Source of the DNA: Pedobacter sp. HDW13
Lineage (GTDB): Bacteria > Bacteroidota > Bacteroidia > Sphingobacteriales > Sphingobacteriaceae
Length of the DNA: 64,000 bases
Assembly: GCF_011303555.1 (NCBI RefSeq)
Contig: NZ_CP049868.1
Coordinates: 4,092,001 to 4,156,000, forward strand
Direction: 5' to 3'
Of this stretch, positions 9,294-17,488 are shown one piece after another. Within the stretch, counting starts at the first letter, position 1, and each line of letters begins with the position of its first letter. The notes under the pieces were generated by a model, which was not told the DNA's origin, did no database searches, and saw only the letters and a list, made by a program, of their open reading frames with translations. The translations under genes were made by a program, and so were the position numbers.

Positions 9294-10082
9294 ATGAAAA
9301 GATTTCAATGGTTAGCACTGCTTCTGGTTTTATTGTATTCATGTTCAGTTAATAAAGCTTATCATGGGCGGCCCTCATGGACTGAGGATTTTAATCAGAA
9401 AGGGACTTTTAATACCCAATATTGGTCTAAAATACCCCGTGGAGGTGCTGACTGGAATAGGCATATGAGCAATAACGATAGTTGTTATGCCTTGCGGAAT
9501 GGTAAAATGATACTTCGCGGAATAAAAAATAATGATTTTTCGAAGGATACTTCCCGGTATTTAACAGGCGGCATTTATACTAAAGATAAGTTAGCCTTTG
9601 GTTTTGGCCGTTTAGAAATTAAGGCTAAACTAAATGGTGCTCAGGGCGCCTGGCCGGCATTCTGGATGCTCGCTGAAAACAGTAAGTGGCCTGATGGTGG
9701 TGAAATTGACATTATGGAACGGTTAAATTTCGATTCCATTGCCTACCAAACTATCCATACTTATTACACATTAACCCTTAAAATAAAAGATAAGCCAAAA
9801 TCTGGTGGTATTGCAAAAATCAACCCTGCTGATTTTAATACTTATGCCGTAGAGAAACACCCGGATAGTTTGGTATTCTTTGTTAATAACAGGAAGGCAT
9901 TTACTTACCCCAAAATAGCAACCACTTTACAAGGCCAGTTTCCCTTTAATGTAAAGCATTATTTGCTGCTCGATATGCAATTGGGCGGGAGCTGGGTAGG
10001 CAAAATAAAAGATGCCGATTTGCCTGTAGAAATGGAAATTGATTGGGTAAAGTTTTATCCGCTTAAAAACGATAACAAATGA
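9294..10082 (+). CDS. GH16 family endo-glycosidase, lipoprotein
   Basis: Secreted endo-acting beta-glycanase of 262 residues. The start is the ATG at 9294; an adjacent TTG two codons earlier is a weaker choice. The N-terminus is a lipoprotein signal with a likely lipidated C17 (LLYSC). The GH16 signature E137-I-D-I-M-E142 holds the nucleophile and acid/base, preceded by the aromatic WPAFWMLAENSKWPDGG segment. The motif form with the extra Met is that of laminarinase-like GH16_3 enzymes, a group that also contains endo-beta-galactosidases acting on mucin O-glycans; here the fucosidase, hexosaminidase and sulfatase neighbours favour the latter, but this is inference. Its stop codon overlaps the GH20 start, indicating translational coupling. 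Confidence 0.88.
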   Translation: MKRFQWLALLLVLLYSCSVNKAYHGRPSWTEDFNQKGTFNTQYWSKIPRGGADWNRHMSNNDSCYALRNGKMILRGIKNNDFSKDTSRYLTGGIYTKDKLAFGFGRLEIKAKLNGAQGAWPAFWMLAENSKWPDGGEIDIMERLNFDSIAYQTIHTYYTLTLKIKDKPKSGGIAKINPADFNTYAVEKHPDSLVFFVNNRKAFTYPKIATTLQGQFPFNVKHYLLLDMQLGGSWVGKIKDADLPVEMEIDWVKFYPLKNDNK

Positions 10083-12115
10083 TGAAAAAACTCTTGCTTT
10101 GCGCGATAATAATTGGTTTGTATCTTAATTTAAGTGCACAAACCAAAAATGGCAATTGGATTAGCAACCATTCACTTCAGGCATTAAATTCTGCACCAGT
10201 GTCCCTTATTCCGTTTCCTCAAAAAGTGGCCTGGCAGCAGGGTAGGCTTAAGGTTAAACAAGTTGTTATTAATGCCAAAGGTGCTCCACTAGCTTTAGCA
10301 GCTTTAAAACGCTTATTTGCTGATAGTGGTATCATCATTGCGACCCCGGCAACTAAAAACAAAGTACTGGTAAATTTAAAAATTGCAAATCTACCAGATC
10401 TAAAAAAAGAAGGCTATCAGCTTTCCATTTCTAAAACTGGTATCAGCATTCAGGCAGCAGATGTTAACGGGGTATATTATGGCATTCAAACATTGAGACA
10501 GTTAATGCAGAAAGAAAAGGGATTAATAACTTTTCCTTTTTGTACCATTACAGATTGGCCGGCTTTTGCAGTGAGAGGATTTATGCACGATAATGGCCGG
10601 AATTTTCAAAGTATTTCGATGTTAAAAAAGCAACTGGAAATACTTTCACGTTATAAGTACAATACCTTTCAGTGGCATTTAACCGATAATCCGGCCTGGC
10701 GGGTAGAAAGTAAAATTTTTCCGCAACTTAACGAAGCTAGATTCAGGCTGGCTAACCGCGACCCGGATAGCAGTTACAGTTTTGCTGATATTAAAGAATT
10801 AATTCGATTTGCCAGGGAAAGGTTTATTACCATTATTCCAGAGTTAGATATGCCAGGCCATAGTGCCTACTTCCAGCGGGTTTTTGGTTTTAAGATGGAA
10901 AGCGAGCAGGGCATGCAGACTTTAGAAAAGCTTATAGATGAGTTTTGTAGAGAGATTCCTGCAGCCGATTGTCCGGTTATACACATAGGTTCAGACGAGG
11001 TTCATATTTCAAACCCAAAAGAATTTATTGGCAGGATGAGTAATAAGGTTTTGGCTAATGGGCGTAAAGTAATGGTCTGGAATCCAGGTTTGCCTCCTGC
11101 AACAGGAAGCATACAGCAACTTTGGAGTGAAGAAGCAACAGCTAAGGTGGAAAAAATTGACCAAAACCCCATCATCGACTCATACGGAGGGTATTTAAAT
11201 TCTTATGATGCAATTACTTTAATTCAACGTTACTTTTTTCAACAGATTTGTAACCAACCACAAGGTGATAAAAATGCTTTGGGTGGTATTTTATGCTGCT
11301 GGCCAGATACCAGGGTTGCCGATAAAGAGAAAATTTTTCTGCACAATCCGGTTTGGCCGGGAGCACTGGCTTATAGCGAAGCCGTTTGGTGCGGCAGGGC
11401 AGCAGCCCAACCAGATTATCTGAATGTTTTGCCCTTAAAAAATACAGCAGCCAATCAGTATTTTGCCGAATTCGAAAAGCGTTTAACTGAACACCAAAGC
11501 CGTTTTTTTAAACAACTTGTATTTCCTTACTTCAATAGTTCACAAGCAGAATGGCAACTGAGTAAAGTTTACAAAAAAGATAAAGCTGATTTAACACCAA
11601 TTGTTCAAAAAGCTGCCGGAACAGTAATCAGAATAAATCAAACATTAATGACCACACAAGCTATTGATAGTTTAACGCAGGTCGATTTTACATCGTTTAT
11701 CTTTTGCAAAGCCGATAGCACCATAAACGCTTTAATTGGTTTCGAAACCCCAGCAAGGTCTAACAGGCAAAGTGCAGGCATACCTCAGAACGGAAAATGG
11801 GATGCCAATGGCGGCGAAGTTTATATTAACGATTTACAGTTAACCGGTCCGGTTTGGCTAAACCCAGGTGCAAATCAAAATCTTAAACCAACCTGGTTTA
11901 CCTCAGCTAATGAAATACCTTATACCGATGAAGAATTTTTCTGGTCGCGTAAGCCAGCTCTTGTAAAGCTTAAAAAAGGCTGGAATAGCATATTGGTTAA
12001 AGTACCAAAACCCATTACCGGACAGAACTGGATGTTTGCTTTTATTCCTGTTAAACAAAGCAGTGGCAAATGGGTTAGCGATACAGCTATTAACTTGAAA
12101 GCAAGTGAAAAATGA
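10079..12115 (+). CDS. GH20 beta-N-acetylhexosaminidase, exported
   Basis: Exo-acting beta-hexosaminidase of 678 residues that removes terminal N-acetylglucosamine or N-acetylgalactosamine. Signal peptide at residues 1-20 (ending LSAQ). An N-terminal GH20b-type domain (about 38-160) precedes the TIM-barrel catalytic domain (about 163-480), which shows HLTDNPAWRVE, PELDMPGHS and the catalytic pair D306-E307 in HIGSDEVHI. The C-terminal ~180 residues are a separate beta-rich domain of unknown role, possibly carbohydrate-binding. The start overlaps the GH16 stop by 4 nt (a second ATG follows immediately at 10082). The overlap and common direction place it in the SGNH-GH16-GH20 operon. Confidence 0.94.
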   Translation: MMKKLLLCAIIIGLYLNLSAQTKNGNWISNHSLQALNSAPVSLIPFPQKVAWQQGRLKVKQVVINAKGAPLALAALKRLFADSGIIIATPATKNKVLVNLKIANLPDLKKEGYQLSISKTGISIQAADVNGVYYGIQTLRQLMQKEKGLITFPFCTITDWPAFAVRGFMHDNGRNFQSISMLKKQLEILSRYKYNTFQWHLTDNPAWRVESKIFPQLNEARFRLANRDPDSSYSFADIKELIRFARERFITIIPELDMPGHSAYFQRVFGFKMESEQGMQTLEKLIDEFCREIPAADCPVIHIGSDEVHISNPKEFIGRMSNKVLANGRKVMVWNPGLPPATGSIQQLWSEEATAKVEKIDQNPIIDSYGGYLNSYDAITLIQRYFFQQICNQPQGDKNALGGILCCWPDTRVADKEKIFLHNPVWPGALAYSEAVWCGRAAAQPDYLNVLPLKNTAANQYFAEFEKRLTEHQSRFFKQLVFPYFNSSQAEWQLSKVYKKDKADLTPIVQKAAGTVIRINQTLMTTQAIDSLTQVDFTSFIFCKADSTINALIGFETPARSNRQSAGIPQNGKWDANGGEVYINDLQLTGPVWLNPGANQNLKPTWFTSANEIPYTDEEFFWSRKPALVKLKKGWNSILVKVPKPITGQNWMFAFIPVKQSSGKWVSDTAINLKASEK

Positions 12116-12194
12116 TAATATAGATTAATAAGCGGCTAACAAAGTTTATAAATTAACCTGAACCAAATAATAATTTTAAACACACAAATATTTA

Positions 12195-14429
12195 ATGAAA
12201 AAAATATTGATTACATCGGCTTTTGTGGCTTCCTTTATTGGAAGTGCCATAGCGCAAAGCGATAATTTAAAACCACAAAACACTATTGCCATTACTTCTG
12301 GCGATAACAAAGCCTCTATTTTGGAAAAGGCAATACATGTGGTGCCTACACCAAACCAGTTAGGCGCTTTAAAAAACGAATTTATAGCTTTTATCCACTT
12401 CGGGCCTAACACCTTTACGAGAATGGAATGGGGGAATGGTAAAGAAGATCCCAAAATTTTTGACCTGAAAGAACTGCATACCGACCAGTGGTGCCAGGCT
12501 ATGAAAGCCGCTGGTATGAAAATGGTATTGTTAACAGTGAAACACCATGACGGTTTTGTGCTGTGGCAGAGCCGCTACACTAAACATGGGATCATGTCGA
12601 CAAATTTTGAAGATGGCAAGGGCGATATTTTAAAAAATCTTTCAGCCTCTTGCAAGAAATACGGATTAAAACTTGGTATTTATTTATCGCCTGCTGATTT
12701 ATTTCAAATGGAAGATACTGAAGGTTTGTACGGCAACTTGAGCAAAATTACCAAACGTACCATTCCACGCGAAGTTGCCGGAAGGCCATTTGCTAACCAG
12801 ACAAAATTTCAATTCGAAGTTGATGATTACAATGAATATTTTTTGAACCAGTTATTTGAAGTTTTAACTGAGTACGGGGCAATCGATGAAGTTTGGTTTG
12901 ATGGCGCCCATCCTAAAACAAAAGGCGGGCAGCAATACAATTATCTGGCATGGAAAAAACTGATTCACACTTTGGCTCCGAAGGCTGTAATTTTTGGTCG
13001 CGAAGACATCCGCTGGTGCGGAAACGAAGCCGGAGCAACACGCAGTACAGAATGGAATGTTCTGCCTTATAGTGAAAACCCGGATACAGCAACACATTTT
13101 CCGGATCTTACTGATAAAGATCTGGGCAGTGATGAACAGCTTTACAAAGCCAAATACCTGCACTATCAGCAAGCAGAAACCAATACCTCCATCAGGGAAG
13201 GATGGTTTTATCGTGATGATGAAAAACAAAAAGTGCGCAGTGCAGATGATGTTTTTGATATTTATGAACGCTCGGTAGGCGGAAATTCGACCTTTTTACT
13301 CAATATACCACCAAACCGGGAGGGTAAATTTTCTGATGAAGATGCACAAGTGCTGAATGAAGTTGGTAAACGAATTAACGAAACTTATGGTAAAAACTTA
13401 TTTGCTGGCGCGAAAGGAGCAAAGCAGGTATTGGATAACGATTTGAATACCTATGTTTTATTGAATAGCAAACAAAAAAGTATTGAAATTACCTCCATTA
13501 AACCAGTTAAATTAAACCGGATTGTATTACAAGAGAATATTGCCACCTACAGTGAACGCGTAGTGCAGCACCAGTTAGAAGCCTGGATAGGTAATAAGTG
13601 GCAAAAAATAGCTGAAGCTACAAATATCGGCTACAAACGTATTTTACGTTTTCCCGAAATTACTGCTTCAAAGTTTAGGTTAACAGTACTTTCATCAAGA
13701 GAAAATCCGTCGATAGCTACCATTTCGGCACATTATTATCGCACCCACCCACCACAATTGCAGTTTACCAGAGATATTAATGGTTTAACTACTATTGCGC
13801 CAAAAACACATGTATTTGGCTGGAAACCACACGGCGAAAATGCTACTGCCAATCTTAACCAGGGAGTAGGAATTTATTATACCACCAATGGTAGTGTACC
13901 CAGTGCAAGCGCTCTTAAATATACAGGGCCGGTGCAGATTGTTAAAGGTGAGGTAAAAGCGATAGCAATTATTAACAACGAAAAGGGGGCTTTGGCCACC
14001 GAAACTTTCGGCATAATTAAAAAGGGCTGGAAATTGTTAGGTGCCGACAGCGAAATAAATAAACGCACGGCAGGAATGGCCTTCGATGCCAATAAACAAA
14101 GTTACTGGTTATCTACCGCAAACGATACTGAGCATAAAATCGCACTGGATTTAGGCAATCACTACAATTTAACAGGATTTATCTACACACCAACCGCACA
14201 ATTTTTAGATGGCATGATGGAGAAAGGTGTGATTCAAATAAGCAATGATGGCAAAAACTGGGAAGATGCAGAAGCTTTCGAATTTGGGAATTTAATTAAC
14301 GATCCCACACCGAGGACACATTATTTTAAAAAATCAATTTCGGCTAAATATGTACAAGTAAAAGCTACACTAATTGCAGGTGGTAAAAAAGCACTGGCCA
14401 TTGCAGAGCTAGATTTTTTGGAGAAATAG
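12195..14429 (+). CDS. GH29 alpha-L-fucosidase with C-terminal beta domains
   Basis: Exo-fucosidase of 744 residues. Signal peptide at 1-20 (ending AIAQ). The GH29 barrel spans about residues 45-390 and contains HFGPNTFT, the KHHDGFVLW substrate-contact motif and EVWFDGA with the presumed nucleophile D236. The arrangement resembles GH29 subfamily B, which acts on branched fucose in Lewis-type structures. A chitobiase C-terminal-like segment (GIYYTTNG region, about 555-615) and a final F5/8 type C-like discoidin domain (about 620-744) suggest carbohydrate binding. It lies 79 bp after GH20 in the same direction, probably in the same transcription unit, and a strong terminator follows. Removal of capping fucose fits the job of the neighbouring hexosaminidase, GH16 enzyme and sulfatase. 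Confidence 0.93.
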   Translation: MKKILITSAFVASFIGSAIAQSDNLKPQNTIAITSGDNKASILEKAIHVVPTPNQLGALKNEFIAFIHFGPNTFTRMEWGNGKEDPKIFDLKELHTDQWCQAMKAAGMKMVLLTVKHHDGFVLWQSRYTKHGIMSTNFEDGKGDILKNLSASCKKYGLKLGIYLSPADLFQMEDTEGLYGNLSKITKRTIPREVAGRPFANQTKFQFEVDDYNEYFLNQLFEVLTEYGAIDEVWFDGAHPKTKGGQQYNYLAWKKLIHTLAPKAVIFGREDIRWCGNEAGATRSTEWNVLPYSENPDTATHFPDLTDKDLGSDEQLYKAKYLHYQQAETNTSIREGWFYRDDEKQKVRSADDVFDIYERSVGGNSTFLLNIPPNREGKFSDEDAQVLNEVGKRINETYGKNLFAGAKGAKQVLDNDLNTYVLLNSKQKSIEITSIKPVKLNRIVLQENIATYSERVVQHQLEAWIGNKWQKIAEATNIGYKRILRFPEITASKFRLTVLSSRENPSIATISAHYYRTHPPQLQFTRDINGLTTIAPKTHVFGWKPHGENATANLNQGVGIYYTTNGSVPSASALKYTGPVQIVKGEVKAIAIINNEKGALATETFGIIKKGWKLLGADSEINKRTAGMAFDANKQSYWLSTANDTEHKIALDLGNHYNLTGFIYTPTAQFLDGMMEKGVIQISNDGKNWEDAEAFEFGNLINDPTPRTHYFKKSISAKYVQVKATLIAGGKKALAIAELDFLEK

Positions 14430-14475
14430 TTTTCAATCAGGGCTAGCCCTTAATTAATTTCGAACATTATATTTT

Positions 14476-14510
14476 AAATTCCGCTATTAAGCAGCGGAAT
14501 TTTTTATTTT
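14476..14510 (+). terminator. Intrinsic terminator after the fucosidase
   Basis: Perfect 10-bp stem AAATTCCGCT (14476-14485) with AGCGGAATTT (14493-14502), 7-nt loop, then a T-rich tract. The tract also carries the next gene's -7 box. Confidence 0.9.
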
Positions 14511-14512
14511 TG
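14505..14512 (+). promoter_or_regulatory. -7 box (TATTTTTG) of the DUF3467 gene
   Basis: TATTTTTG fits TAnnTTTG and lies inside the T-tract of the preceding terminator. The ATG follows only 8 nt after its end, so the mRNA would be leaderless or nearly so. Confidence 0.5.
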
Positions 14513-14519
14513 AGCTATT

Positions 14520-14831
14520 ATGGAAGAACAACAAAACGAAAACCAGTTAAATATAGAGTTATCAGAAGAAATTGCTGAAGGGATTTTTTCAAACCTGGCT
14601 ATTATCACTCATTCGAATACCGAATTTGTATTGGATTTTATTCGTGTAATGCCTGGTATACCAAAAGCAAAAGTTAAATCGAGGATTATTTTAACCCCTG
14701 AACATGCAAAGCGCTTATTGTCAGCACTTGAAGATAATATTCAGAAATTCGAAGCCGTAAACGGACGCATTAAAACCCAGGAAGAACCGCCATTTCCAAT
14801 GGGCTTCGGAGGCCCCACCGCTCAGGCCTAA
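14520..14831 (+). CDS. DUF3467 family protein
   Basis: Small cytosolic protein of 103 residues matching DUF3467, with the typical core NLAIITHSNTEFVLDFIRVMPG and the KSRIILTPEHAKRLLSALEDNI segment. The family has no established biochemical function. There is no signal peptide or membrane segment. The gene stands alone between the fucosidase terminator and the fadL operator, and the -7 box just before its start suggests its own promoter. Confidence 0.85.
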   Translation: MEEQQNENQLNIELSEEIAEGIFSNLAIITHSNTEFVLDFIRVMPGIPKAKVKSRIILTPEHAKRLLSALEDNIQKFEAVNGRIKTQEEPPFPMGFGGPTAQA

Positions 14832-14848
14832 GTATATTAAGATTCTTA

Positions 14849-14890
14849 CAAACAAATGTTTGTTTGCTATGTTAGCATAATATATATTTG
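14849..14890 (+). promoter_or_regulatory. fadL-type gene promoter with TetR-like palindromic operator
   Basis: The palindrome CAAACAAA-TG-TTTGTTTG (14849-14866) has perfect 8-bp arms. Its right arm contains the TTTG at 14859-14862 that can serve as the -33 element, 20 nt before the -7 box TATATTTG (14883-14890). A repressor bound there would block RNA polymerase. The shape resembles TetR-family operators; no tetR gene is in the window. Confidence 0.6.
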
Positions 14891-14907
14891 TGCTACAACC
14901 ATCTATA

Positions 14908-16131
14908 ATGAAAAAAATCTTATTGAGCGTATTACTTTCTGCCCCACTATGGGTTTTGGGGCAGGGCTTTCAGGTTAATTTACAAGGACAGAAACAAATT
15001 GGTATGGCGGGTGCAGGTTCTGCACTGGCTTTAGATGAAGCTTCTGTTTTTTATAATCCTGGTGCAGTAACTTTCTTAGAGAAAAACTCAGTTTCAGCAG
15101 GCGTAAACCCACTATTGTTTAAATCGGCATTTAAGCAAGCCGGTTCAAATATTACAGAAAATGTAAAGAACAAAATTGCACCACCATTTGAATTTTATGC
15201 TGTTTGGGGGCCAAAATCTAACAAGTGGAAACTGGGCTTGGGGGTTTATACTCCTTTCGGCGGTTTGGTAGATTGGGGCGACAACTGGTCGGGCAAATAT
15301 GCCTTAACCTCTTTAAACTTAAAAGCCATTTATTTTCAGCCTACGCTGAGTATTAAAATAACCGATCGTATTGGTATTGGTGCCGGCTTCGTGTATAACC
15401 ATGGCGATGTAAATCTGCAACGCGCACTTCCTGTTAATTTTCCTGATGGCCGTTCCGGACATGCTACTTTAGAGGGTACCGGAAAAGGTTATGGCTGGAA
15501 TGCTGGTTTATACATTAAAACACTAAGCAACATCTCGTTTGCCTTAGTACACAAATCAAAAGTAATTACGAAACTTGATGGTGGATCAGCCGAATTCGAT
15601 GTTCCAAATTCATTAAGAAGTTCTTTCCCGGCAGGTAATACTTTTACTGCCGAATTGCCTCTACCGGCAACCACAAGTTTAGGAGTAGGTATTCCGCTAT
15701 CTAAAAGCACCACTTTGGCTTTTGATGCCAGTTGGGTACAGTGGCATATTTATCAGGATTTATCATTTGATTATGCTACCAATACGCCGGCATTGGCTGA
15801 TACCAAATCTGCGCGCAATTATCGTGACGGTTCTTCGTTTAAACTGGGAGTCAATCACCAGGCTTCAGAAAAACTGGCGTTAAGGGCAGGTGTGGGGTAT
15901 GCTTTCTCTCCTGTTCAGGATGGTTATGTCACACCCGAAGCACCAGATGCCGACCGTTATATTTTAAGTGCAGGTGTAGGTTACACGCCTACCAGTCATT
16001 TCGAGGTAAATGCTTCATTTTTCTTCGAAGATGTGAAATCGCGTAAGCAGAAGAACATTGAAACTGGTTTAGACGGTACATTTAAAACTTTGGTTTATGC
16101 ACCAGGTATTTCATTAACTTATAAATGGTAG
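14908..16131 (+). CDS. OmpP1/FadL family outer membrane transporter
   Basis: Outer-membrane beta-barrel channel for hydrophobic compounds such as long-chain fatty acids. The ATG at 14908 starts a clear signal peptide (MKKILLSVLLSAPLWVLGQ); the earlier GTG at 14890 overlaps the -7 box and is rejected. The mature protein begins GFQVNLQGQKQIGMAGAGSALALDEASVFYNP in substance, the family's N-terminal plug and NPA-like region (here YNPGAV), and ends in an aromatic residue (TYKW) as barrel proteins do. Length 407 residues is usual. It is followed 12 bp later by a lipidated SGNH hydrolase, suggesting lipid or ester hydrolysis coupled to uptake. Confidence 0.9.
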   Translation: MKKILLSVLLSAPLWVLGQGFQVNLQGQKQIGMAGAGSALALDEASVFYNPGAVTFLEKNSVSAGVNPLLFKSAFKQAGSNITENVKNKIAPPFEFYAVWGPKSNKWKLGLGVYTPFGGLVDWGDNWSGKYALTSLNLKAIYFQPTLSIKITDRIGIGAGFVYNHGDVNLQRALPVNFPDGRSGHATLEGTGKGYGWNAGLYIKTLSNISFALVHKSKVITKLDGGSAEFDVPNSLRSSFPAGNTFTAELPLPATTSLGVGIPLSKSTTLAFDASWVQWHIYQDLSFDYATNTPALADTKSARNYRDGSSFKLGVNHQASEKLALRAGVGYAFSPVQDGYVTPEAPDADRYILSAGVGYTPTSHFEVNASFFFEDVKSRKQKNIETGLDGTFKTLVYAPGISLTYKW

Positions 16132-16143
16132 GAGAGATTATAA

Positions 16144-17433
16144 ATGAAAAGATATATATTAAATAGTTTCATTGCCGCTGCCATTCTTTTTACAGCAGCT
16201 TGCAAACCCGAAATAGAAACACCTGCAGGCTCAACAGCAGGTCAGGCTAATTTTAGCAAATACATTGCGGTTGGCAACTCATTAACTTCAGGCTATGCTG
16301 ATGGTGGATTATACCTAGAAGGGCAAAAAGTAGCGTATCCGAACTTAATTGCAGCTAAAATGGCTACTATTGGCGGTGGTGCTTTTACTTCACCGTTTTT
16401 CACTGATGAGCATTCAAACGGTTCAGGATATATTGCTTTAACAGCGTTGGTAAATGGTACGCCAACATTAACGCCAGTTATAGAGAAGTTGGCTTACAGA
16501 GACGCTGCAAAACATTTAGATAAATACAGTGGTGAAATCCAAAATCTGGGTATTCCAGGTATGCGCGTCGATTTATCTTTCGATCCGACCTTAACCTTTA
16601 GTGCCGCTAATCCTTATTTTGAGCGTTTGTTGGCAGATGCGCAGGTAGGAAAAACCAATTATTTCCAGTTTATTCAGGGCAGAAACCATACCTTTTTCTC
16701 GCTTTGGTTAGGTAATAATGATGTATTGGGTTATGCTTTAAATGGTGCAGTTACTGTTTCTACCGATCCGACTACAGCTTTAACTGATAAGGTTACCTTT
16801 TCTTCATTGTATGCCAATTTGTTAAATGTATTAACTGCCGGCGGTCAAAAAGGTATCGTAGCTACCATTCCGGATGTAACAGCTATTCCTTATTTTAATA
16901 CCGTAACGGTACCCGCTTTACTTGCCGCGGCAAAAGCTATTAACCCTGCGGCAACAGCAGTATATATCCAAACGGGTACTGGTACGGTTAGGGCAGCAAC
17001 TGCCGAAGATTTAATCCGTTTGCCGTTTCAATCTGCTGGTTTATTCGGCCAGGGTACAATTCCTTATGGCTTACATCCTTTAAATCCAATTGCCAATAAC
17101 TGGGTATTGGATAAAGACGAAGTAGTTAAAGTTAAAGATTATGTAAATAGTTACAATGGCAGTATTAAATCTTTAGCTACTAGCAAAGGTTTAGCGATTG
17201 CCGATACCTATGATTATTTTAATCAGGTTAAAACAGGTATGAATATTCAGGGGGTTGGCATTAATTCAGCATTTATTACTGGTGGTGCCTTTTCTTTAGA
17301 TGGTATCCATTTAACGCCACGCGGAAATGCTGTAATTGCCAATGTATTTATTGAGGCTATTAATGCCAAATATGGTTCTACTGTGCCAACGGTTGATATT
17401 ACACAGTATAGAGGAGTGAAGTTCCCGAATTAA
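16144..17433 (+). CDS. SGNH/GDSL hydrolase lipoprotein
   Basis: Predicted surface or periplasmic esterase/lipase of 429 residues. The lipobox FTAAC lipidates C20. The GDSL block is GNSLTSGY with nucleophile S46; block III appears as WLGNNDVLG and block V as DGIHLTPRGN, so the Ser-Asp-His triad is complete. It is co-directional with the FadL-type transporter 12 bp upstream, a pairing consistent with release and uptake of acyl chains (inference). It ends before a bidirectional terminator shared with miaA. Confidence 0.88.
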   Translation: MKRYILNSFIAAAILFTAACKPEIETPAGSTAGQANFSKYIAVGNSLTSGYADGGLYLEGQKVAYPNLIAAKMATIGGGAFTSPFFTDEHSNGSGYIALTALVNGTPTLTPVIEKLAYRDAAKHLDKYSGEIQNLGIPGMRVDLSFDPTLTFSAANPYFERLLADAQVGKTNYFQFIQGRNHTFFSLWLGNNDVLGYALNGAVTVSTDPTTALTDKVTFSSLYANLLNVLTAGGQKGIVATIPDVTAIPYFNTVTVPALLAAAKAINPAATAVYIQTGTGTVRAATAEDLIRLPFQSAGLFGQGTIPYGLHPLNPIANNWVLDKDEVVKVKDYVNSYNGSIKSLATSKGLAIADTYDYFNQVKTGMNIQGVGINSAFITGGAFSLDGIHLTPRGNAVIANVFIEAINAKYGSTVPTVDITQYRGVKFPN

Positions 17434-17453
17434 TTCAAGTCAATTACTTCAAT

Positions 17454-17487
17454 AAAAAAAGGTTCTGAATTTTTCAGAACCTTTTTT
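17454..17487. terminator. Bidirectional terminator between SGNH lipoprotein gene and miaA
   Basis: Stem GGTTCTGA (17461-17468) with TCAGAACC (17474-17481), A-run before and T-run after, so it works for both converging transcripts. Confidence 0.88.
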
Positions 17488-17488
17488 G

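Noticed and set aside
12864..13229. A 121-codon open frame antisense to the fucosidase gene
   Set aside because: Shadow of the GH29 coding sequence; no homology-like features, no start context.
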